Assembly: GCF_002287065.1 (NCBI RefSeq)
Contig: NZ_NSJZ01000001.1
Coordinates: 372,001-436,000 of the forward strand
Direction: 5' to 3'
DNA length: 64,000 nucleotides
Origin: Paracoccus salipaludis
GTDB lineage: Bacteria; Pseudomonadota; Alphaproteobacteria; Rhodobacterales; Rhodobacteraceae
Shown: positions 27,246 to 36,178 of the stretch, in pieces
Layout of the letters: every line of letters begins with the position of its first letter
How positions within the stretch are numbered: the stretch's first letter is position 1
Program-made: the position numbers and the translations under genes
Notes under the pieces: generated by a model
Database searches by the model: none
What the model was told of the DNA's origin: nothing
What the model saw: only the letters and a program-made list of their open reading frames with translations

Positions 27246-28085
27246 ATGACCGAGACCCCCTGCATCATCTGCGTCGCCATCACCGGGTCGTTGCCGACCA
27301 AGGAGAACAACCCGGCGGTGCCGATCACCGTGGCCGAGCAGATCGAGTCCACGCACGAGGCCTTCGAGGCCGGCGCCACCATCGCGCACTGCCATGTCCG
27401 CGACGACGAGGGAAAGCCCACCTCGGACCCCGAGCGCTTCGCCGCGCTCAAGGAGGGGCTTGAGAAGCACTGCCCCGGGCTGATCGTGCAGCTTTCGACG
27501 GGGGGCCGCTCGGGCGCGGGGCAGGCGCGGGGCGGGATGCTGCCGCTGCGCCCCGACATGGCGTCCCTGTCGGTGGGGTCGAACAACTTCCCCAACCGCG
27601 TCTACGAGAACCCGCCCGAGCTGGTGGACTGGCTGGCGTCCGAGATGCTGAAATACGACGTCAAGCCCGAGATCGAGGCCTTCGACCTGTCGCATATCCT
27701 GCAGGCCAGGAAGATGGCCGACGACGGGCGGCTGAAGGGCACGCCCTATGTGCAGTTCGTCATGGGCGTGAAGAACGCCATGCCCGCCGACCGCGAGGTG
27801 TTCGACTACTACATCCGCACGGTCAGGCGGCTGTTCGGCGAGACCGCGCCCTGGTGCGCGGCGGGCATCGGGCCCAGCCAGATCGTGCTCAATGAGTGGG
27901 CGATCTCGTCGGGGGGCCACGCGCGCACGGGGCTCGAGGACAACGTGCGGCTGGACCGCGACCGGCTGGCGCCCTCGAACGCCGCACTGGTGCGCCGCGC
28001 GGCGGAGCTGTGCGAGAAATACGGGCGCCCCGTCGCCACCTGGCAGCAGGCGCGGCAGATCCTCGGGCTCAGGATGCCTGCATGA
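27246..28085 (+). CDS. Beta-keto acid cleavage enzyme (BKACE, DUF849)
   Basis: A 279-aa Kce/BKACE-family TIM barrel. The Zn ligands of the Kce family are seen as H48-C-H50 in IAHCHVRDDEGKPTSDPERF; the C-terminal SGGHARTGLEDN block with its conserved Glu is present. BKACE enzymes condense a beta-keto acid with acetyl-CoA, giving acetoacetate and a CoA ester. Embedded between pcaG and pcaB (4-nt overlap with the latter), the obvious substrate is 3-oxoadipate, giving succinyl-CoA and acetoacetate. That would replace PcaIJ and PcaF, neither of which is in this window. The family is firm; the substrate is inferred. Confidence 0.85.
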   Translation: MTETPCIICVAITGSLPTKENNPAVPITVAEQIESTHEAFEAGATIAHCHVRDDEGKPTSDPERFAALKEGLEKHCPGLIVQLSTGGRSGAGQARGGMLPLRPDMASLSVGSNNFPNRVYENPPELVDWLASEMLKYDVKPEIEAFDLSHILQARKMADDGRLKGTPYVQFVMGVKNAMPADREVFDYYIRTVRRLFGETAPWCAAGIGPSQIVLNEWAISSGGHARTGLEDNVRLDRDRLAPSNAALVRRAAELCEKYGRPVATWQQARQILGLRMPA

Positions 28086-29353
28086 CAATGGCGGGCGGCC
28101 TCTGGGGGCAGCTTTACGGCGACGCCGGGATGGCGGCGCTTTTGTCCGACCGCGCAGCCATCGCCGCGATGCTGCGGGTCGAGGCCGCGCTGGCCCGCGC
28201 CCAGGCGGACCTCGGCGTGATCCCCGACGGGGCCGCCCGACGGATCGTGGCGGCAGCCGAGGGCCTCGATCCCGATCCCGCCGATCTTGCGGCCGGGGTC
28301 GCCAAGGCGGGCATCGCCGCCCAGCCCGTCGTCGCCGCGCTGAAGAAGGCCGCGGGCGAGGCGGGCGACCATGCCCATTACGGCGCGACCTCGCAGGACA
28401 TCGTGGACACGGGTCTTGCCCTGCAACTGGCGCAGGCGCTGGACCTGCTGGCCGGGCGCCTTGCCGCGCTGGAGGAACGGCTGGCCGAAAAGGCCGCCGC
28501 CCATGCCGGGCTTCCCATTCCCGCCCGCACCCGCCACCAGATCGCCGCGCCGACGACGCTGGGGGCGAAGATCGCCGTCTGGCAGGGAATGCTGGCCCGG
28601 AACACCCAGCGGCTGGAGGAGCTGCGCCCGCGCCTGCTGCTGGTCTCGCTGCACGGAGCGGCCGGGACCAGCACGGCGCTCGGGCCTCAAGCCGACGCGC
28701 TGCGGGCGCGGGTGGCGCAGGCGCTGGGGCTGGCGGTGCCGCCCGGCCCCTGGCACGCGGCCCGCGACGGGATGGCGGAACTGGCCGGGTGGCTGTCCCT
28801 GGTGACGGGGGGCTTGGGCAAGATGGGCCTCGACCTGATCCAGCTTGGGCAAAGCGAGGTGGGCGAGGTCACGGCAGGAACGGGCGGCGGATCCTCCACC
28901 ATGCCGCAGAAGGCCAATCCCGTCGCGCCCGAGGCGCTGGTGACGCTGGCCCGGCTGAACGCGGGCGATGTCGCCGGAATGCACCAGGCGCTGATCCATG
29001 CCCAGGAGCGCGACGGCACTGCGCTGGGGCTGGAATGGAACATCCTGCCCTTCATGCTGGAACGCACCGCCGCCGCGCTGCGGATCGCGGGGGAACTGGG
29101 CGAAACCCTGGCCCCCGTGCCCGATCGCATCGCCGCCACCTTTGCCGCCGACCGCGGCCGCATGTGCGCCGAGGCCGCCGGCTTCCTGCTGGCCCGCCGG
29201 ATGCCGCGCAGGCAGGCGCTTGACACCGTGGCCGAGGCGCTGGCGCAGGTCGCGGCGGACGACAGCCTCACGCTGGCCGGGGCGCTTGCGCGCCTCGCCC
29301 CCGGAACCGACTGGGCAAGGGAACTCGACCCCGCCCGGATCGCGCAACCATGA
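28082..29353 (+). CDS. pcaB: 3-carboxy-cis,cis-muconate cycloisomerase
   Basis: A 423-aa member of the fumarase/argininosuccinate lyase superfamily that lactonises 3-carboxymuconate to 4-carboxymuconolactone. The superfamily signature GSSTMPQKANP is present near residue 276, and HYGATSQDIVDTG near 98 supplies the other conserved block. ATG 28082 overlaps the BKACE stop (ATGA). The gene leads into a TRAP transporter after 23 bp. Confidence 0.93.
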   Translation: MTMAGGLWGQLYGDAGMAALLSDRAAIAAMLRVEAALARAQADLGVIPDGAARRIVAAAEGLDPDPADLAAGVAKAGIAAQPVVAALKKAAGEAGDHAHYGATSQDIVDTGLALQLAQALDLLAGRLAALEERLAEKAAAHAGLPIPARTRHQIAAPTTLGAKIAVWQGMLARNTQRLEELRPRLLLVSLHGAAGTSTALGPQADALRARVAQALGLAVPPGPWHAARDGMAELAGWLSLVTGGLGKMGLDLIQLGQSEVGEVTAGTGGGSSTMPQKANPVAPEALVTLARLNAGDVAGMHQALIHAQERDGTALGLEWNILPFMLERTAAALRIAGELGETLAPVPDRIAATFAADRGRMCAEAAGFLLARRMPRRQALDTVAEALAQVAADDSLTLAGALARLAPGTDWARELDPARIAQP

Positions 29354-29376
29354 CGATCTCACTGGGAGGAGAGACC

Positions 29377-30405
29377 ATGATCAAGACCCTGCTTGCGGCC
29401 ACCGCCGCCACGCTGGCGCTGACCGCATCGGCAAGCGCCGCCGACGTGACGCTGCGCGTCCACCATTTCCTGTCGGCCGACGCGCCGATGCACACCGAGG
29501 TGCTGGTTCCCTGGGAAAAGGCCGTCGAGGAACAGTCCGGCGGCCGGATCGACGTGCAGATCTTCCCGTCGATGCAGCTGGGCGGCAAGCCGCCGCAACT
29601 GTTCGACCAGGCGCGCGACGGCATCGTGGACGTCAGCTGGACGCTGCTGGGCTATACCCCCGGCCGCTTCCCGCTGGCCGAGGTGTTCGAGCTGCCCTTC
29701 ATGTCCGGCACCGCCGCCCAGACCACGGCCGCGCTGCAGCAGTTCCAGGCGAAATACCTGGGCGACGAGATGCGGCAGGTGCACCCGCTGCTGCTGCACG
29801 CGCCCGCCGGCTACAAGTTCCACATGACGGGCGAGCCGATCGACTCGCTGGACGACCTGAAGGGCAAGAAGATCCGTGCGCCCTCGCGCGCGATGACCGA
29901 GGCGCTGAACGCGCTGGGCGCGACGGCCGTGGGGATGCCCGTGCCCGAGGTTGCGCAGGCGCTGACCACCGGCGTCATCGACGGCGCGCAGATCCCGTGG
30001 GAGGTCGTGGGTTCCCTCCGCGTCGAGGAGATCACGAAGTCCCATTCCGAGATCGGGTCCGAGAACGGCGGCATGTCCACCTCGGTCATGGCGCTGGTGA
30101 TGAACCGGGCCAAGTACGACAGCCTGCCGGACGACCTGAAGAAGGTGATCGACGACAACTCGGGCGCCAAACTCGCGGCGCTGGCGGGCGAGGCCTTCGA
30201 CCGCGTCGAAGCCGAGGAGCGGCAGAAATACGTGACCGCCGGCGCCGCGATCAACGTGATCCCGGAAGCCGAGCTGCAGCCCTGGCGCGACGCGACCCAG
30301 CCGGTGCTGGATGCCTGGGTCAAGCAGACCACGGATGCGGGCCAGGACGGGCAGGCCATGCTGGACGACGCCAAGGCCATGCTGGCCGCAGCCGGCGCAA
30401 AGTGA
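29377..30405 (+). CDS. dctP: TRAP transporter solute-binding protein (DctP family)
   Basis: A 342-aa periplasmic DctP-family protein with a signal peptide (LLAATAATLALTASASAA, cleavage near 22) and the TRAP region GKKIRAPSRAMTEALNALGA, in which an Arg usually grips the ligand carboxylate. ATG 29377 has GGGAGGA just upstream. It lies in the pob/pca operon ahead of its two membrane subunits. An aromatic acid or other carboxylate linked to this pathway is the likely cargo, inferred from context. Confidence 0.9.
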   Translation: MIKTLLAATAATLALTASASAADVTLRVHHFLSADAPMHTEVLVPWEKAVEEQSGGRIDVQIFPSMQLGGKPPQLFDQARDGIVDVSWTLLGYTPGRFPLAEVFELPFMSGTAAQTTAALQQFQAKYLGDEMRQVHPLLLHAPAGYKFHMTGEPIDSLDDLKGKKIRAPSRAMTEALNALGATAVGMPVPEVAQALTTGVIDGAQIPWEVVGSLRVEEITKSHSEIGSENGGMSTSVMALVMNRAKYDSLPDDLKKVIDDNSGAKLAALAGEAFDRVEAEERQKYVTAGAAINVIPEAELQPWRDATQPVLDAWVKQTTDAGQDGQAMLDDAKAMLAAAGAK

Positions 30406-30416
30406 GGGAGAGGGGC

Positions 30417-30938
30417 ATGGCCGAGGCCGAACCGCTGACCGAACACCCCCACCCGGTCCCCGTGCCGGGGTGGCTGGTCGCGCTTTGCCGCTGGTTCGCC
30501 GTCATCGGCGGACTGGTGCTGCTGGGAATGATGATCATGACCGTCGTCAGCGTCACCCGGCGGACGCTCTTCGGCGCCCCGATCCCCGGTGACTTCGAGA
30601 TGGTCGAGCTCGGCTCGGCCATCGCCGTCTTCTGCTTCCTGCCCTGGTGCCAGATCACCGGCGGCAACGTTCTGGTCGACTTCTTCACCATGAAGTCGGG
30701 CCCGCGCACGAACCACCTGCTCGAGGCGCTGGGCGACCTGACCTACCTGCTGATCGGCGCGCTGATCCTGTGGCGCATGATCCCCGGCGCGATGGAGTTC
30801 CACGACTACGGCGAGCAGACGATGGTGCTGCGCATCCCGATCTGGTGGGCCTTCACCGTCATCCTGCCGGCCATGGCGCTGCTGATCGTGACCATCTTCT
30901 TCACCCTTGCCGGCCATCTGAAGGAGGCGCGCGCATGA
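30417..30938 (+). CDS. dctQ: TRAP transporter small membrane subunit (DctQ family)
   Basis: A 173-aa protein with four hydrophobic segments and the DctQ loop (VTRRTLFGAPIPGDFEMVEL). It begins 11 bp after dctP with a GGGAGAGGGG ribosome site and overlaps dctM by 4 nt. It forms the membrane complex with DctM. Confidence 0.92.
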   Translation: MAEAEPLTEHPHPVPVPGWLVALCRWFAVIGGLVLLGMMIMTVVSVTRRTLFGAPIPGDFEMVELGSAIAVFCFLPWCQITGGNVLVDFFTMKSGPRTNHLLEALGDLTYLLIGALILWRMIPGAMEFHDYGEQTMVLRIPIWWAFTVILPAMALLIVTIFFTLAGHLKEARA

Positions 30939-32254
30939 CCGGGATTGCTGCCGGACTGACGGGCTTCGCGGTCCTTCTGGCGTTGATGGCGATCCGCATC
31001 CCGATCGCCGTCTCGATGCTGGCGACGGGGGTGGTCGGATACGGGCTGGTCAACGGCTGGTCGCCGCTGCTCGCCTATCTGAAGACCAACACCTATTACC
31101 AGTTTTCGACCTATTCGCTGTCGGTGATCCCGCTGTTCGTCCTGATGGGTGAATTCGCGACCCGCGCGGGGATGAGCCGGGCGCTTTACCGCGCGGCGGC
31201 GGCCTTCCTGGGGCAAATGCGGGGCGGGCTGGCGATGGCCTCGATCGGGGGCTGCGCGGCCTTCGGGGCGATCTGCGGGTCGTCGCTGGCGACCGCCGCC
31301 ACGATGGGGCAGGTCGCGCTGCCCGAGATGCGGCGCTACAACTATTCGGGCGCGCTTTCGACCGGCTCGCTGGCGGCAGGGGGCACGCTGGGCATCCTGA
31401 TCCCGCCCTCGGTGATCCTTGTCCTTTACGCGCTGATGACCGAGCAGAGCATCGCCAAGATGTTCGTGGCCGCCATGATCCCCGGCGTCATCGCCGCCGT
31501 GGGCTACATGATCGCGGTCGCGGTCTTCGTGCGGCTGCGGCCCGACGCCGGCCCCGCCGCGCCCGCCGCAAGCTGGTCCGAGCGGCTTGCCGCGCTGAAG
31601 GAAACCTGGTCGATCATCCTCATCTTCACCCTGGTCATCGTGGGCATGTACCGCGGCTGGTTCACGCCCACCGAGGGCGCGGCCGTGGGGGCCTTCGGCG
31701 CCTTCGTGCTGGCGGTGCTGCATGGGGGGATGCGGCTGCAGGGGCTGATCGCCTGCCTTCAGGGCACGGCCAAGACCTCGGCCATGATCTTCCTGATCAT
31801 GCTGGGGGCCGAGATGTTCAACGCCTTCCTGTCGGCCACGCAGACGCCCATGCTCGCCTCGCAGATGATCGTCGACTCGGGGCTGTCGCCGATGTTGGTG
31901 CTGCTGGCGATCCTGCTGCTGTATCTGGCCATGGGCTGCGTCATGGATTCGATGTCCATGCTGCTGCTGACCATCCCGATCTTCTATCCGATCATCGCCG
32001 GCCTGGATTTCGGCATGAACCGCGAGGACACGCTGATCTGGTTCGGCATCCTTGCCGTGGTGGTGGTCGAGGTGGGGCTGATCACGCCGCCGGTCGGGAT
32101 GAACGTCTTCGTCATCAACGGCATGGCCCGCGACGTGCCCATGTGGGAAAGCTTCAAGGGCGTGATGCCCTTCCTGATCTCGGACATCATCCGCATCGGG
32201 TTCCTGATCGCCTTCCCGGTGGTCACACTGGGTCTGGTCCGCGCCTTGGGTTGA
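30935..32254 (+). CDS. dctM: TRAP transporter large membrane subunit (DctM family)
   Basis: A 439-aa, roughly 12-helix permease with the family blocks GGCAAFGAICGSSLATAATMG and AGGTLGILIPPSVILVLYA. It couples uptake to sodium or proton flow in characterised homologues. Last gene of the pob/pca operon. Confidence 0.94.
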   Translation: MTGIAAGLTGFAVLLALMAIRIPIAVSMLATGVVGYGLVNGWSPLLAYLKTNTYYQFSTYSLSVIPLFVLMGEFATRAGMSRALYRAAAAFLGQMRGGLAMASIGGCAAFGAICGSSLATAATMGQVALPEMRRYNYSGALSTGSLAAGGTLGILIPPSVILVLYALMTEQSIAKMFVAAMIPGVIAAVGYMIAVAVFVRLRPDAGPAAPAASWSERLAALKETWSIILIFTLVIVGMYRGWFTPTEGAAVGAFGAFVLAVLHGGMRLQGLIACLQGTAKTSAMIFLIMLGAEMFNAFLSATQTPMLASQMIVDSGLSPMLVLLAILLLYLAMGCVMDSMSMLLLTIPIFYPIIAGLDFGMNREDTLIWFGILAVVVVEVGLITPPVGMNVFVINGMARDVPMWESFKGVMPFLISDIIRIGFLIAFPVVTLGLVRALG

Positions 32255-32400
32255 GGGGGCGGGCCCGTGCCGACGGCGCGGGCGCCCGGCGCAGCGACAA
32301 GGGCCGAAGCGCCTCGACGCGCCGCCCGCGCGGCCTGACGGCGGCATGATCCCGGCAGCCCATGCCGATCGCACGGGCGAGCCGGGGCACTGGCAGGACG

Positions 32401-32420
32401 GGCCCCGCCATGGCGGGGCC
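32401..32420. terminator. Perfect 20-bp palindrome between convergent operons
   Basis: GGCCCCGCCATGGCGGGGCC is a perfect palindrome within the 208-bp gap 32255-32462 between convergent dctM and kduD. With no unpaired loop bases it can form a stable stem with a small loop on either strand, a plausible bidirectional terminator though it lacks a T-run. The rest of the gap is GC-rich sequence with no gene. Confidence 0.5.
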
Positions 32421-32462
32421 GCCGTCAAGGCGAGCAACGACTTCTTCCTGGACCGCGGCGGC

Positions 32463-33188
32463 CTAGCGGGCGAGCCAGCCTCCATCGACGTTCAGCACCG
32501 CGCCGTTGATATAGTCGGAGGCGGGCGCGGACAGGAACACGGCGGTCTGGCCGATATCCTCGGGGCGGCCCCAGCGCCCTGCGGGGATGCGATCCAGGAT
32601 CGCCTTCGACCGGTCCGGGTCGGCGCGCAGGGCTTCGGTGTTGTTTGTCTCGATATAGCCCGGCGCGATGGCGTTGACGTTCAGCCCGCGTGCCGCCCAT
32701 TCGTTGGCCATCAGCCTGGTCAGCCCCGCGACGCCGTGCTTGGACGCGGTATAGGACGGGACCCGGATGCCGCCCTGAAACGACAGCAAGGACGCGATGT
32801 TGACGATCTTGCCTCGCCCGCGCGGCAGGGCCGCCTTGGCGAAGGCCTGGCAGGTGAAGAACAGGGCCTTGAGGTTCGTGTCCATCACCTCGTCCCAGTC
32901 GGCTTCCGAGAAATCGACGGCGTCGGCGCGGCGGATGATGCCGGCATTGTTCACCAGGATGTCGATGCGCTCGGACGCGAACACGTCGCGCGCGGCCATC
33001 GGATCGCTGAAGTCCAGCCGCATCTGCCTGCCGCGTCCCATCAGCGCCAGCGTCTCGTCGCAATCGCGGCGGCCTGCGGCGATGACCTCGGCCCCGGCCT
33101 GCGACAGGGCGACGGCGATGGCCTGGCCGATGCCGGTATTGGCGCCGGTGACAAGCGCCGTCTGCCCGTCCAGCGAAAACGGGTTCAC
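32463..33188 (-). CDS. kduD: 2-deoxy-D-gluconate 3-dehydrogenase (KduD), SDR family
   Basis: A 241-aa short-chain dehydrogenase. The cofactor motif is TGANTGIGQAIA, then NNAG and the catalytic S/Y-x3-K (SYTASKHG). It reduces 2,5-diketo-3-deoxygluconate to KDG in uronate and pectin breakdown. It overlaps kduI by 4 nt and ends the uronate operon, which supports KduD over other SDRs. Confidence 0.9.
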   Translation of the reverse strand: MNPFSLDGQTALVTGANTGIGQAIAVALSQAGAEVIAAGRRDCDETLALMGRGRQMRLDFSDPMAARDVFASERIDILVNNAGIIRRADAVDFSEADWDEVMDTNLKALFFTCQAFAKAALPRGRGKIVNIASLLSFQGGIRVPSYTASKHGVAGLTRLMANEWAARGLNVNAIAPGYIETNNTEALRADPDRSKAILDRIPAGRWGRPEDIGQTAVFLSAPASDYINGAVLNVDGGWLAR

Positions 33189-34012
33189 CGCAGATCCTCC
33201 GGCTGGATGAAGTCCATGTCGGTGTAATCCACGTTGTCGCCCGCCATGGCCCAGATGAAGGTGTAGCCGCCGATGCCCGCGCCGGAATGGATCGACCAGG
33301 ACGGCGAGATCACCGCCTGTTCGTTGGCAACGAACAGGTGCCGGGTTTCCTGCGGCTCGCCCATCAGGTGCAGCACGCGCGCCTCGGGCGCCATGCCGTG
33401 ATACAGATAGGCCTCCATCCGCCGGTCATGGACGTGGGAGGGGATGGTGTTCCAGACGGACCCGTCCTCCAGCGTGGTATAGCCCAGCACAAGCTGGCAG
33501 CTTTCCATGACCAGCGGGTGGATGAACTGCCGGATGGTGCGCTTGTTGGACGTTTCCACCGCGCCGGTCTTCATCTCCTTCGCGTCCTCGACCGTGATCA
33601 GCCGGCAGGGCAGTTCCCGGTGCGCGGGGCAGGAAGTGATGTAGAACCGCCCCATGCCGCTGAAGGTCACCTCGCCGGACCCCATGCCCAGGTAAAGCAC
33701 GTCGCCCTTCTTCATCTCCCATGTCTGGCCCGCCGCCGTGACCGATCCGGCCTCGCCGATGTTGACGATGCCCATCTCGCGCCGTTCCAGAAAGCTCGCG
33801 GTTCTGGTTTCGGCGATCCTGTCCAGCGTCAGGTCGGCGCCGCTCGGCACCGCGCCGCCCAGCACGAAACGGTCGTAGTGGGTATACACCAGCCGGATCT
33901 GGCCATCCGCGAACAGGCCCTCGGTCAGGAAATGCCGGCGCAGGTCCGCCGTGTCCATGCGTTTCGCATGATCGGGATGGATCGCGTGGCGGGTTTCGAC
34001 ATGGGTGGTCAT
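33185..34012 (-). CDS. kduI: 5-keto-4-deoxyuronate isomerase
   Basis: A 275-aa cupin-fold isomerase acting on 5-keto-4-deoxyuronate from unsaturated galacturonate. Conserved pieces are ETRHAIHPDHAKRMDT at the N-terminus and the metal-binding TIPSHVHDRRMEAYLY near residue 195. ATG 34012 is chosen from the family N-terminus; a longer frame upstream is rejected. It is coupled to kduD and follows a small cupin by 11 bp. Confidence 0.95.
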   Translation of the reverse strand: MTTHVETRHAIHPDHAKRMDTADLRRHFLTEGLFADGQIRLVYTHYDRFVLGGAVPSGADLTLDRIAETRTASFLERREMGIVNIGEAGSVTAAGQTWEMKKGDVLYLGMGSGEVTFSGMGRFYITSCPAHRELPCRLITVEDAKEMKTGAVETSNKRTIRQFIHPLVMESCQLVLGYTTLEDGSVWNTIPSHVHDRRMEAYLYHGMAPEARVLHLMGEPQETRHLFVANEQAVISPSWSIHSGAGIGGYTFIWAMAGDNVDYTDMDFIQPEDLR

Positions 34013-34023
34013 CGCAGGGCCTT

Positions 34024-34305
34024 TCACAGGAAATCGTCGCGGCGGGGGGTGAAGCTGTCGATCAGCTCTCCTCCCTCCAGGCAGGTGCAGCCGTGTTCGG
34101 CATTCGAGGGAATGACGAAGGCATCGCCCGGCCCGACCTCGAAGTCGCGGCCGTCCACGGTGAAGCGGTAGCGGCCCGACTGCACATAGGTCGATTGCAC
34201 ATGGGGGTGGCTGTGCAGCGCCCCCCGGTCGCCCGCCCGGAAGGCGAAGCGGACGACCATCAGTTCGGGGGAATGGGCCAGAACGGTGCGGACGGGATCG
34301 CTCAT
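34024..34305 (-). CDS. Small single-domain cupin protein
   Basis: A 93-aa cupin with the first metal motif HSHPHVQSTYV (residues 31-41) and the second GDAFVIPSNAEHG. Such small cupins (KdgF-like) in pectin and alginate operons convert 4,5-unsaturated uronates to linear ketouronates. KdgF is about this size and its gene commonly neighbours kduI/kduD, so it is the leading candidate. It overlaps the TRAP dctM stop (ATGA). Function is inferred from context. Confidence 0.72.
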   Translation of the reverse strand: MSDPVRTVLAHSPELMVVRFAFRAGDRGALHSHPHVQSTYVQSGRYRFTVDGRDFEVGPGDAFVIPSNAEHGCTCLEGGELIDSFTPRRDDFL

Positions 34306-35582
34306 TTGAAGACGCTCGGCAGCCAGAGGGACAGGGCGGGGACATAGGTCACCAGCAGCAGCACGACGAGGCCCGCGGCATAGAAGGGCCAGACGCTGCG
34401 CATCGCCTCCCAGATCGAGATGCGGGCCACGGCGGCGGCGACGAACTGGACGGGGCCGAGCGGCGGGGTGTTCAGCCCGATCCCGAGGTTCAGGATCATG
34501 ATGACGCCGAAATGCACCGGATCGACGCCGAAGGCCGCCACGACCGGCAGGAAGATCGGCGTGGTGATGATGATCAGGGGCGACATGTCCATGAAGGTGC
34601 CCAGGACCAGCAGCACGATGTTGATCATCAGCAGGATCACGAAAGGATTGCTGGATACGGACTGCATCCAGTTCAGCGAGATCTGCGCCACATGCAGATA
34701 GGCCATCAGCCAGCCGAAGGCCCCCGCCATGCCGATGATCAGCAGCACCATCGCGGTGGTGCGCACCGCCTGCTGGGTGGCGTGGACGAAGTCCTGCCAG
34801 GACATGCTGCGATAAACCAGAACCGTCACCAGCAGCGCGTAAAGCACCGCGACGCAACTGCTTTCGGTCGCGGTGAAGACGCCCGACCGGACGCCGCCGA
34901 AGATGATGGCGATCAGCAGCATTCCCGGCAGCGACTGCACCAGGAAGTAGCCCGCGCGCGCGAAGCCGGGGAACGGTTCGGTCGGATAGCCGCGCTTGCG
35001 GGCGACCAGATAGGCGGTGAAGGACAGGGCAAGCGCCAGCAGCAGGCCCGGAATGATCCCGGCGGTGAACAGGTCGGCAATCGAGATCCGCCCCCCGCCC
35101 GAGATCGAATAGATGATCATGTTGTGGCTGGGCGGAAGAAGCAGCGCGATCAGCGCCGCCATCGAGGTCACGTTGACCGCATAATCCGCGCCGTAGCCGC
35201 GTTCCCTCATCTGGGGAATCATGATGCCGCCGACGGCTGCGGCCTCGGCCACCGCCGACCCGGAGATGCCGCCGAACAGGGTCGATGCGGCGATGTTCAC
35301 CTGTCCCAGGCCACCCCGGACATGGCCGATCAGCGAGCCGGCGAACTGGACGATCCGGGCGGCGATGCCGCCGCGCACCATCAGGTCGCCGGCGAAGATG
35401 AAGAAGGGAATGGCCATCAGCGTGAAGACCGAAATCCCCGCCGAAAGCCGCTGGAACACCACGAGCGGCGGCAGGCCCAGATAGCCGACGGTGGCAAGGC
35501 TCGAGATGCCAAGGCAGAAGGCGATCGGCGTGCCGATCAGCATCAGAAGGGTGAAGACGCCGAACAGGATCAGGTATTCCAT
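34302..35582 (-). CDS. dctM: TRAP transporter large membrane subunit (DctM), uronate operon
   Basis: A 426-aa DctM-type permease with the blocks ASTLFGGISGSAVAEAAAVG and ALIALLLPPSHNMIIYS and about 11-12 hydrophobic helices. It starts 1 bp after dctQ and overlaps the cupin gene. Co-transcription with uxaC, kduI and kduD points to uptake of hexuronates or unsaturated oligouronates. Confidence 0.93.
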   Translation of the reverse strand: MEYLILFGVFTLLMLIGTPIAFCLGISSLATVGYLGLPPLVVFQRLSAGISVFTLMAIPFFIFAGDLMVRGGIAARIVQFAGSLIGHVRGGLGQVNIAASTLFGGISGSAVAEAAAVGGIMIPQMRERGYGADYAVNVTSMAALIALLLPPSHNMIIYSISGGGRISIADLFTAGIIPGLLLALALSFTAYLVARKRGYPTEPFPGFARAGYFLVQSLPGMLLIAIIFGGVRSGVFTATESSCVAVLYALLVTVLVYRSMSWQDFVHATQQAVRTTAMVLLIIGMAGAFGWLMAYLHVAQISLNWMQSVSSNPFVILLMINIVLLVLGTFMDMSPLIIITTPIFLPVVAAFGVDPVHFGVIMILNLGIGLNTPPLGPVQFVAAAVARISIWEAMRSVWPFYAAGLVVLLLVTYVPALSLWLPSVFK

Positions 35583-35583
35583 A

Positions 35584-36117
35584 TCAGGCCTCGGTCATCA
35601 GGATGTCTTGGGCATCGGGCGCAGCCTCGACCTTGCGGCCGGACAGGCGGATCAGCAGGTGTTCCAGCACGAACAGCGTCATCAGCACGCCGCCCGCGAA
35701 CAGCGGCATGTAGCCGAAGCCCCCCGGCAGCCCGATCACCGGCAGGGACGATCCCCAGGTCCTGGCCATCAGTTGCCAGCCATAGACCGCCATGCCGATG
35801 CTGAAGGCCAGCACCGCCAGGTCGGACAGCGCCCGCAGCCAGTTCCCCGCCCCTTCGGGCAGGAAGAACAGCAGCACGTCGAAGCCCATGTGGAAGCTTT
35901 CATGGACGCCGACCGCCGAGCCCAGGAAGATGAACCAGCTCATCAGCAGGATCGCCACAGGCTCGACCCACAAGAGGCTGTCGTTCACGACATAGCGCAT
36001 GAAGACCTGCGCAAAGACGATAACGGTCATCGCCACAAGTCCGGTGCCGGCCAGCGCAAGGCTGATGCGGGAAAGCCAGGCGTTCAAGCGCGACAACGCG
36101 GCGATGCTGCCGTGCAT
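35584..36117 (-). CDS. dctQ: TRAP transporter small membrane subunit (DctQ), uronate operon
   Basis: A 177-aa, four-helix DctQ protein with the conserved VFMRYVVNDSLLWVEPVAILLMSW segment split between helices. It lies between dctP and dctM; a GC-rich hairpin separates it from dctP. Confidence 0.92.
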   Translation of the reverse strand: MHGSIAALSRLNAWLSRISLALAGTGLVAMTVIVFAQVFMRYVVNDSLLWVEPVAILLMSWFIFLGSAVGVHESFHMGFDVLLFFLPEGAGNWLRALSDLAVLAFSIGMAVYGWQLMARTWGSSLPVIGLPGGFGYMPLFAGGVLMTLFVLEHLLIRLSGRKVEAAPDAQDILMTEA

Positions 36118-36148
36118 GGCGTCACCCCTTCGGTTGCGTGAAAGGAAA

Positions 36149-36172
36149 GGCCCGCGGCAGGAACCGCGGGCC
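36149..36172 (-). promoter_or_regulatory. Intercistronic hairpin between dctP and dctQ
   Basis: GGCCCGCGG (36149-36157) pairs with CCGCGGGCC (36164-36172) around a 6-nt loop, 6 bp after the dctP stop. It resembles the proX-proW hairpin in both position and composition. It likely tunes the excess of binding protein over membrane subunits. Confidence 0.55.
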
Positions 36173-36178
36173 GATGCG

